Shown here one piece after another: positions 58,843 through 64,000 of a stretch of DNA of 64,000 nt; positions within the stretch are counted from its first letter, which is position 1, and each line of letters opens with the position of its first letter. The stretch lies in the NCBI RefSeq assembly GCF_014861485.1, contig NZ_JACZHT010000001.1, positions 1 to 64,000 on the forward strand, read 5' to 3'. The notes below the pieces were generated by a model. It had not been told where the DNA came from and did not search any database. It saw nothing but the letters and a program-made list of their open reading frames with translations. A program made the translations under genes and the position numbers. The DNA comes from Phaeovibrio sulfidiphilus. GTDB taxonomy: Bacteria; Pseudomonadota; Alphaproteobacteria; Rhodospirillales; Rhodospirillaceae.

Positions 58843-59283
58843 TCAGCGGTCCCCGGCACGACGGGCACAGCCCTTGATGACGGCTTCCATTGAGGCCACC
58901 CCGTTGCGCCTGTTCGGGCTGATGTGAGCGGCAAGCCCCATCCGGGAAAGCTCCCGCTCCGCATCGGTCGCCAAAATCTGGTCAGACGTCTTGCCAGAAT
59001 ACAGGACAAGCATCACCGCGGCCAGCCCCCGAACGATATGCGCGTCGGAATCCACAAGAAAAAAGAGCCTGCGAGTGCCGTCCGGGTCGTCCTGAACCCT
59101 CGGAAGCAGCCACACCTGGCTCATGCAGCCGGGAACACGGGCCGCATCTGTCCGGGCCTCCTCGGGGAACGGGGGCAGCTTGCGGCCCAGGTCAATCAGA
59201 TACCGGTACCGGTCCTCCCAGTCGTCAAACAGACCGAACGTCTCAACAAGATCGTCTGCGCCCAGCGCCTCAAGTTCCGTCAT
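58843..59283 (-). CDS. sufE: SufE-family sulfur acceptor protein (146 aa)
   Basis: Accepts sulfur from the cysteine desulfurase SufS for Fe-S cluster assembly. The acceptor cysteine is in VPGCMSQVWL; the family also shows LVETFGLFDDWEDRYRYLIDLGRKLPPFP and LVLYSGKTSDQIL. The ATG at 59283 gives the family length. The rest of the suf operon is not in the window, which is usual for the stand-alone alphaproteobacterial copy. Its start overlaps the end of the upstream small membrane-protein gene by 14 bases. Confidence 0.93.
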   Translation of the reverse strand: MTELEALGADDLVETFGLFDDWEDRYRYLIDLGRKLPPFPEEARTDAARVPGCMSQVWLLPRVQDDPDGTRRLFFLVDSDAHIVRGLAAVMLVLYSGKTSDQILATDAERELSRMGLAAHISPNRRNGVASMEAVIKGCARRAGDR

Positions 59284-59572
59284 GGGTGGTTCCTGTATCC
59301 CTGCCGCCCGCGTGCTCCGGCCCGGTGCCGAGGGCCACGCCCGCCCTGCCCTGCTGTTCCGCCGCCCGCTCCCGGTAGCGCACAAGCGCCCGGGACAGGG
59401 CCCAGAAGCCCCCCGCCACAAGGGCAAGGACACCGCAGACGCTCAGAAAGAGGCCCACGGCCCCCGCGAAATGCCCCTCGCGCCACGTGTCCACAACAAC
59501 GGGATTGAGCGCAATGAAGGGCCCTCCGAGAAGCGTCAGAACAGCCAGAGAGCGGAGTATATACGTGTCCAT
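59270..59572 (-). CDS. small uncharacterised membrane protein (100 aa)
   Basis: No family recognised. Two hydrophobic helices (residues about 5-27, ILRSLAVLTLLGGPFIALNP, and 38-63, AVGLFLSVCGVLALVAGGFWAL) are followed by a basic segment and a Gly/Thr-rich tail. Its 3' end overlaps sufE by 14 bases, suggesting co-translation. The start follows the short leader between it and the large membrane protein gene upstream. Confidence 0.6.
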   Translation of the reverse strand: MDTYILRSLAVLTLLGGPFIALNPVVVDTWREGHFAGAVGLFLSVCGVLALVAGGFWALSRALVRYRERAAEQQGRAGVALGTGPEHAGGRDTGTTHDGT

Positions 59573-59631
59573 GGGGGCTCCTGCAAAAGAAATAAGGACG
59601 CTCGGGGCGGAACACCAGCCTCCGGGCCAAG

Positions 59632-62271
59632 TCAGTCCGGAGGCCCGGCGACCGGGGGCATGGCGGCAGAGGGATCGGCGACGGGGTCCACCGCGGCCGG
59701 CGGCTCGACAGCCGGCGGCTCGACAGCCGGGGGCCGAAGCGTCTGCCGGTCCGCGTCCGCAAGACCGGTCATGACCACCTGCCCGTCCAGAACCCGCACC
59801 ACCGCGTAGCGGGCCTGCTCCCAGGTCTTTGCCGTCCCCTCCTGAAAGAAGAACGAGTCCGGCGCAATCCGGACCCCACCCTTCCCGGGGCGCACCCCGA
59901 TCGGGATCTCTCTGCCCCCGGCCTCACAGCCCCCCTCCTGCGGAACCGCCCGCAGGGACCGGGCCACCGAGCCCCCGTCCAGAAACAGGCAGCCCCTGTC
60001 CCGCGGGGCCAGCTTGCCCCTCAAACCGTCGATACCGTAGGCCAGGGCCATGTAGTCCCCCTGCACCAGAGAGCGGGGATCCACAGGCCGAAGGGGAAGG
60101 TACACCTCGTGCCCGTGGGCGACAATCTGTTCCTTGGCCCGACCGTCCGCCACCTCCAGACCGACGGGGACCAGTGCGCACACCAGGCCCGAGACCAGTG
60201 CGGCCGGGCGCCAGACGGGGCCTCGCAGGCGCTTTTGGGCCAGCGCACCCCAGACCGCGAGGAACACCAGCCCTCCGGCGGCCAGGGACAGGGCCTTCCC
60301 GTCCAGAGGCAGGGCGAGGCTGTAGTAGAACCAGCCCACGGACCACGCGCCCAGGGCAAAGCCCGCCACCAGAAGCGGCCAGCCCACCACCACCAGGGCG
60401 AGCGCCCCGAGACCCACAAGCGCCGCCCCTCCGGCCGGCACCAGAAGGGTTCCGCCCAGGAGCACCAGCGCCGCAGCCAAAGAACCCGGGCTCCATCGGC
60501 CCTCGGACGCCAGAACCGCCGCCGCAAGAAGCACTCCGCCCATCAGGACCGCGAGGCCCCGGGGCGCCAGAACGGGCAGCTCCAGCCCGTAGGGGCCCAG
60601 AAACTCGATGACCGCAGGGATCAGAAACGCCGAGACCAGAAGCGCCACGCCCACGGCCCGGGCCCCTGCCGACGGACGCCATACGGCAACGAGCCCCAGC
60701 GCCAGAACCACCGGGGCAAGGCCCAGAAACACCCATGCCTGGAGAGACGCCCCAAGGCCCATCATGACCATCTGCCCAAGCAGGGCGAGGATCCCGGCCA
60801 CCACCCCGAAGAGCCCGGCCGGCACATCGGCCCCGCTGGCCCGCTTCACGGCAAAGTAAAGGGATGTGAGGACAACGCCGGCCACAGCCCCGTTCCGGAC
60901 GCAAAAATCCAGCGACTCCCAGCTGTTGGCAAGATAGTCAAAGCTGAACAGACCGACAAAAAGCGAAAGGGCGACAAGGGACCAGAAGAACAGGCAGGCC
61001 CGAACCTGGGTTGACAGGGCCCCGCTCCCGCGGACCGCCAGGGCGGCCAGCGCAAAGCTCACGCCCGAGGCCAGAGGGGCCCAGGACAAAAGCCGGGTGC
61101 CGATGAACGCGGCCAGAAGCTCGTACCACAGGCCGGCCACTCCGAACGCAAGAGCCGTCACCCCCAGCCAGGAGCCCAGCGCTGCCCCCACCCAAAGCGC
61201 CCCCCGGACGAGCTTTCCCGCGCCGGCTCCCGGCCCGGCCCGGAAAAACAGACGCCGGGCGCCCGCCATCATCAGGGCCAGAAACCCGAGGGTCACGGCG
61301 CTGATGCCAATCCAGGCAATCCAGCTTTCCACGTCGAAGACATCCAGAAGACCGAAATGCTCCGCGCCCTCCCAGCCGGCCCGGATGACCAGCCCCGTCC
61401 CCATAACCAGGGCGACGACGAACAGGTACCCCTGAAGCCAGGGTTTAAGCCCTCCCCAGCGCAGCAGAGCCAGAAGAACCACCGAGACCAGGAGGATCCG
61501 GGCGGGGATCCCAAGAGCCAGCCGGACCAGGTCCAGCTCAATCAGGGCGTGGCAGCCGGCAACAAGGAACAGCGCCCCGGACAGGGCCGCGAACACCGGC
61601 CCGAACCAGCGGTCCGGGCGTACCGCAGACAGAAGCAGCCGCCACGTCACCAGCAGAGCCATGAAACCGCCGCTCAGCAGGAGAGCCTTCACCACCGTCA
61701 GATCCTCGGTGCGGAAGAAAATCCAGCTCGGACGGACCTCAACAAGATGAAGGCCGATGGCCGTCACCCCCACCACCGCACAGACCGCAAGAGCGGCGTC
61801 CTCCAGTGTGAGAACCGCCCAGACCGCGGCCACCAGAGTCCAGACCGCAAACAGTTCCCACGTGTTGGCGCCGGTCTGCCAGATCTGCCCGTGAACGGCA
61901 AACAAAAGGCCGCCCAGAACCGCCCCCGCACAGGCCAGGGAACTGCGCACGACGCCCGGCGGCGTCACCGCCCAGCCCACACCGCAGCCCGCAAGCGCGG
62001 CCATCAGCGCCCCCAGCTTCAGGGCCGGCGCCATGGTCCACCAGTTGGCCGCGTAGAAGAACACCGCCGCGGCCAGAATCTGCGCAAGCGCGGCGGCGAA
62101 CAGACCTGCGGCCAGAAGGGAGGCGGTGGAGCGCGTGGCCCCCGCCGGGCCACCGGGCTCGGGCGCTCCGATGGCCCCGCCCCGCTCCCGCGCCCCGGCC
62201 GGGGCCCGCCGAAACAGCGCGGGCGGAATGCGGGGCTGAATACCCGTGAGCAGGTCCGATACAGCCGCCAT
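59632..62271 (-). CDS. large polytopic membrane protein with C-terminal GDYXXLXY domain (879 aa)
   Basis: N-terminal ~70 cytoplasmic residues, then around twenty hydrophobic helices, then a C-terminal periplasmic domain carrying VDPRSLVQGDYMALAYG at about residue 735. This matches the GDYXXLXY family; the membrane part resembles DUF2157/DUF4401 proteins. Function is unknown in all of these. The start at 62271 gives MAAVSDLLTGIQ; the frame is open 36 codons further without support. The last ~40 residues are a Pro/Ala/Val repeat tail (AVEPPAVEPPAAVDP). It lies 59 bases before the small membrane-protein gene on the same strand. Confidence 0.8.
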   Translation of the reverse strand: MAAVSDLLTGIQPRIPPALFRRAPAGARERGGAIGAPEPGGPAGATRSTASLLAAGLFAAALAQILAAAVFFYAANWWTMAPALKLGALMAALAGCGVGWAVTPPGVVRSSLACAGAVLGGLLFAVHGQIWQTGANTWELFAVWTLVAAVWAVLTLEDAALAVCAVVGVTAIGLHLVEVRPSWIFFRTEDLTVVKALLLSGGFMALLVTWRLLLSAVRPDRWFGPVFAALSGALFLVAGCHALIELDLVRLALGIPARILLVSVVLLALLRWGGLKPWLQGYLFVVALVMGTGLVIRAGWEGAEHFGLLDVFDVESWIAWIGISAVTLGFLALMMAGARRLFFRAGPGAGAGKLVRGALWVGAALGSWLGVTALAFGVAGLWYELLAAFIGTRLLSWAPLASGVSFALAALAVRGSGALSTQVRACLFFWSLVALSLFVGLFSFDYLANSWESLDFCVRNGAVAGVVLTSLYFAVKRASGADVPAGLFGVVAGILALLGQMVMMGLGASLQAWVFLGLAPVVLALGLVAVWRPSAGARAVGVALLVSAFLIPAVIEFLGPYGLELPVLAPRGLAVLMGGVLLAAAVLASEGRWSPGSLAAALVLLGGTLLVPAGGAALVGLGALALVVVGWPLLVAGFALGAWSVGWFYYSLALPLDGKALSLAAGGLVFLAVWGALAQKRLRGPVWRPAALVSGLVCALVPVGLEVADGRAKEQIVAHGHEVYLPLRPVDPRSLVQGDYMALAYGIDGLRGKLAPRDRGCLFLDGGSVARSLRAVPQEGGCEAGGREIPIGVRPGKGGVRIAPDSFFFQEGTAKTWEQARYAVVRVLDGQVVMTGLADADRQTLRPPAVEPPAVEPPAAVDPVADPSAAMPPVAGPPD

Positions 62272-63508
62272 CCGTTTGTCCTCCCCAAGGTCGTGCGCTG
62301 CACCCGGCACACACCGCCGGACAGCGCCAGAAGAAACAGAAATCCGGGCCGCGGGTGAACGGGCGCAGCCCCTCCCCACGGCCCCTCACCGGTGCCCCCC
62401 AGGGTGCGGGCCCGGTCCGGCTCCGGACACGGGCAGAGGCATGCGCACGGGCACGGGCACGGGGAGAGATGCAGGCATGCGCACGGCCCGAAGACCGCAC
62501 CAGCCCGGGCAGACAGCCGCAGGCGCGCGCATCCAAAAACACCCGGCACCCGGGAATGCTAGCACACCCGCAAAAAAGAGACGCCCCCTTTTTCGGCAGG
62601 AAACAAGGCCCTGGCGCAGAAACCGTACCATAGAAAGGACATCACTAAACACCCTCCGGTTGAGTAGACCGGGACCAGACGGAACCCCCGCTGCCCCCGG
62701 GGCAACACCCTTGACCCCGGGTCCGGAGGACGCGCCAAACGCCCGGGGCAGAGGGCACCCCCGGGCCCTGTCCGAACGCCCGCCAATGGGTGGACGCGCC
62801 CCCCCCCGGGGCCAACCCCGCAACACCCGTTGCCCCGGCGCCCTGGCACCCCCACATTACACACTGTAAAATGAGCGCCTCCGGCATCCGGACACCCCTG
62901 CGCACCGGAAAACGCCCCGAGGCCTCTGCCTGCAACAGTGGACAGCAGGACATGAGGAACGCTGAACGGCGGCCCTGCCGCACCCCCGCAGTGTCCGGGC
63001 CCGCACGATGGCCCGGCCACGGTCTTCCGCCGGGCCGCGCGGTCCCCGCCAGCGCCGCCACCAAGGCCCGGAGAACGGGGGACCGGTCCGGAAGACAGGC
63101 GACCGCTCCGGATCGCGCCTCCTTCGGACCCCACCGTGCGCCCCCTGCCACACACGCGGCCCGTACAGCCCGCAGCGCAAGCCCCCTGTGCCGCGCTCGC
63201 CTCACACACGGCTGGCCGACAGGGACCGGCCCGCGCCGGGACTCCCGGGCGGACACCCGCGCCACGGGGTCTGAATGGAGGCCGAACGGCCCCGGCACAC
63301 GCGGCCGGCTCGCCTCCCGAGACCTCCCACGGGACCGCCCGGCCCAAAGGCCCCTCCCTCCGGCACAGAAAAAGGGCCGGACCCGCTGGAAACGCTTTTT
63401 TTTATCCCTTATTAACAACCAGCCACAGTAAGATGGCCGAAACTACACACGTGCATCGCCGATCCGGGCGGACACTCCCTCACCAGAACGGACGTGGAGA
63501 CTTGCAGA
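62272..63508. other. 1.2-kb gene-free stretch
   Basis: No convincing gene is seen on either strand; open frames here are Arg/Pro/Gly-rich shadows. Notable points are GCACGGGCAC-type short repeats near 62450, an AT-rich palindrome TTACA-CAC-TGTAA at 62857-62869 and an AT-rich patch at about 63388-63430 that may hold the promoter of the wbaP-like gene. A GGAG-type ribosome binding site precedes that gene. Confidence 0.5.
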
Positions 63509-64000
63509 ATGGCTGAACGCCAACGAACAACACTCGGGGGCCTCTCTTATGTGTCCCTTGCCCTTGTGCTTGCGGATCTGAGCGCCCTTCTGGTCGCCTT
63601 CGCGGGAGCCTTTGTCGTGCGGCTTCTGCTTCCGGGCGCCCTGTCCCCCCTGACGGGCCAGGGGATCCTTCCGTTCCTGTTCCTGTTCCCCTGCCTGTTC
63701 GGCCTTCTCAAGCTCTACCCGGGAGCCCTGCTCCACCCGGCCGAGGAACTCAAGCGGCTGAGCCTTGCGGTCTCCCTTGGCGTGCTGATCCTGTTCGCCC
63801 TGTTTTTCTTCACGAAAAGCGGGGACGTCTACTCGCGCCTGTTCTTCCTGTTTTTCTGGGCCTCCGCGCTGGTGTGCGTACCTGCGGCGCGCACCCTGAT
63901 GCGCCTGAAGTTCTGCGACAGGAGATGGTGGCAGGTGCCGGTGATTGTTGTGGCCAACGCCTCCGCCCTCAGGGATCTGCCCATGGACGCCTGCCGGGTG
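63509..64000 (+). CDS. WbaP-like undecaprenyl-phosphate sugar phosphotransferase, N-terminal part (cut by window end)
   Basis: The visible 164 residues comprise four or five hydrophobic helices, with LKLYPGALLHPAEELKRLSLAVSL between the third and fourth and RTLMRLKFCDRRWWQVPVIVVANA after the last. This loop pattern (LYPG-x-HP-EELKR, then a Cys-Arg-Trp-Trp segment before a Rossmann-like domain) is typical of the N-terminus of WbaP-type polyisoprenyl-phosphate hexose-1-phosphate transferases that start surface polysaccharide synthesis. The catalytic C-terminal domain lies beyond the window. The start ATG follows GTGGAGA. Confidence 0.78.
   Translation, partial: MAERQRTTLGGLSYVSLALVLADLSALLVAFAGAFVVRLLLPGALSPLTGQGILPFLFLFPCLFGLLKLYPGALLHPAEELKRLSLAVSLGVLILFALFFFTKSGDVYSRLFFLFFWASALVCVPAARTLMRLKFCDRRWWQVPVIVVANASALRDLPMDACRV

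Noticed and set aside
62790-63431. A 213-codon plus-strand frame in the long intergenic region
   Set aside because: Arg/Pro/Ala-rich without domain, signal or ribosome binding site; typical chance frame in GC-rich DNA.

Overview
The window is a GC-rich chromosomal segment of an anoxygenic phototrophic purple alphaproteobacterium. A long single-strand run of bacteriochlorophyll and reaction-centre assembly genes (bchF-N-B-H-L-M, lhaA, puhA-B-C, puhE/bchJ) is embedded in alphaproteobacterial housekeeping genes. Gene content and protein style point to Rhodospirillaceae (Rhodospirillum or Pararhodospirillum type); the genus is an inference.

Layout. Positions 1-12100 hold an MFS transporter, apolipoprotein N-acyltransferase (lnt), an XRE-type regulator, NADP-isocitrate dehydrogenase (icd), two tandem paralogous exported proteins, lepA, an HdeD-like membrane protein and a LOG-family hydrolase. 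The rpsB-tsf operon (12426-14246, minus) follows, then a two-gene ThrE-like exporter (14517-15991, plus). The photosynthesis operon occupies 30347 down to 16249 on the minus strand. Its genes overlap or nearly touch, with a candidate sigma70 promoter upstream of bchF and a terminator-like hairpin beyond the last gene. That last gene is a PuhE-BchJ fusion. No puf, crt, bchCXYZ, acsF or bchE genes are visible, so the photosynthesis genes must be split over more than one locus.

Next on the minus strand comes the conserved cluster DUF4164-zapA-6S RNA-5-FCL-ymdB. Between zapA and 6S RNA lies an unusual array of 45-bp hairpin-forming tandem repeats. Fatty-acid and cofactor genes follow: accB-accC (plus), then panC, panB, nadK, two exported or membrane proteins and tcdA (minus). 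A flagellar hook operon fliK-flgD-flgE (47386 to 41942, minus) has a perfect-looking sigma54 promoter and a strong terminator.

The remainder holds a CinA-like protein, mutT, argJ and a parvulin-type PPIase (minus); the operon lgt - NDUFAF7-like methyltransferase - pgeF - lipoprotein (plus); DUF2892, accA, a DUF4743/Nudix protein, sufE, a small membrane protein and a large GDYXXLXY polytopic membrane protein (minus). After a 1.2-kb gene-free stretch, the window ends in the 5' part of a WbaP-like sugar transferase gene.

Functionally, BchH, BchM, BchN/B/L, BchF and BchJ cover steps from protoporphyrin IX to bacteriochlorophyllide, and LhaA and PuhA/B/C/E assemble the LH1-reaction-centre core. 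Lgt and Lnt mature lipoproteins, several of which are encoded here. AccA, AccB and AccC supply malonyl-CoA. No tRNA, rRNA, CRISPR array, insertion sequence or prophage was recognised. The best candidates for something undescribed are the PuhE-BchJ fusion, the hairpin repeat array beside 6S RNA, the low-complexity or repeat insertions in Lnt, FlgE and FlgD, and the tandem double-cysteine exported proteins.
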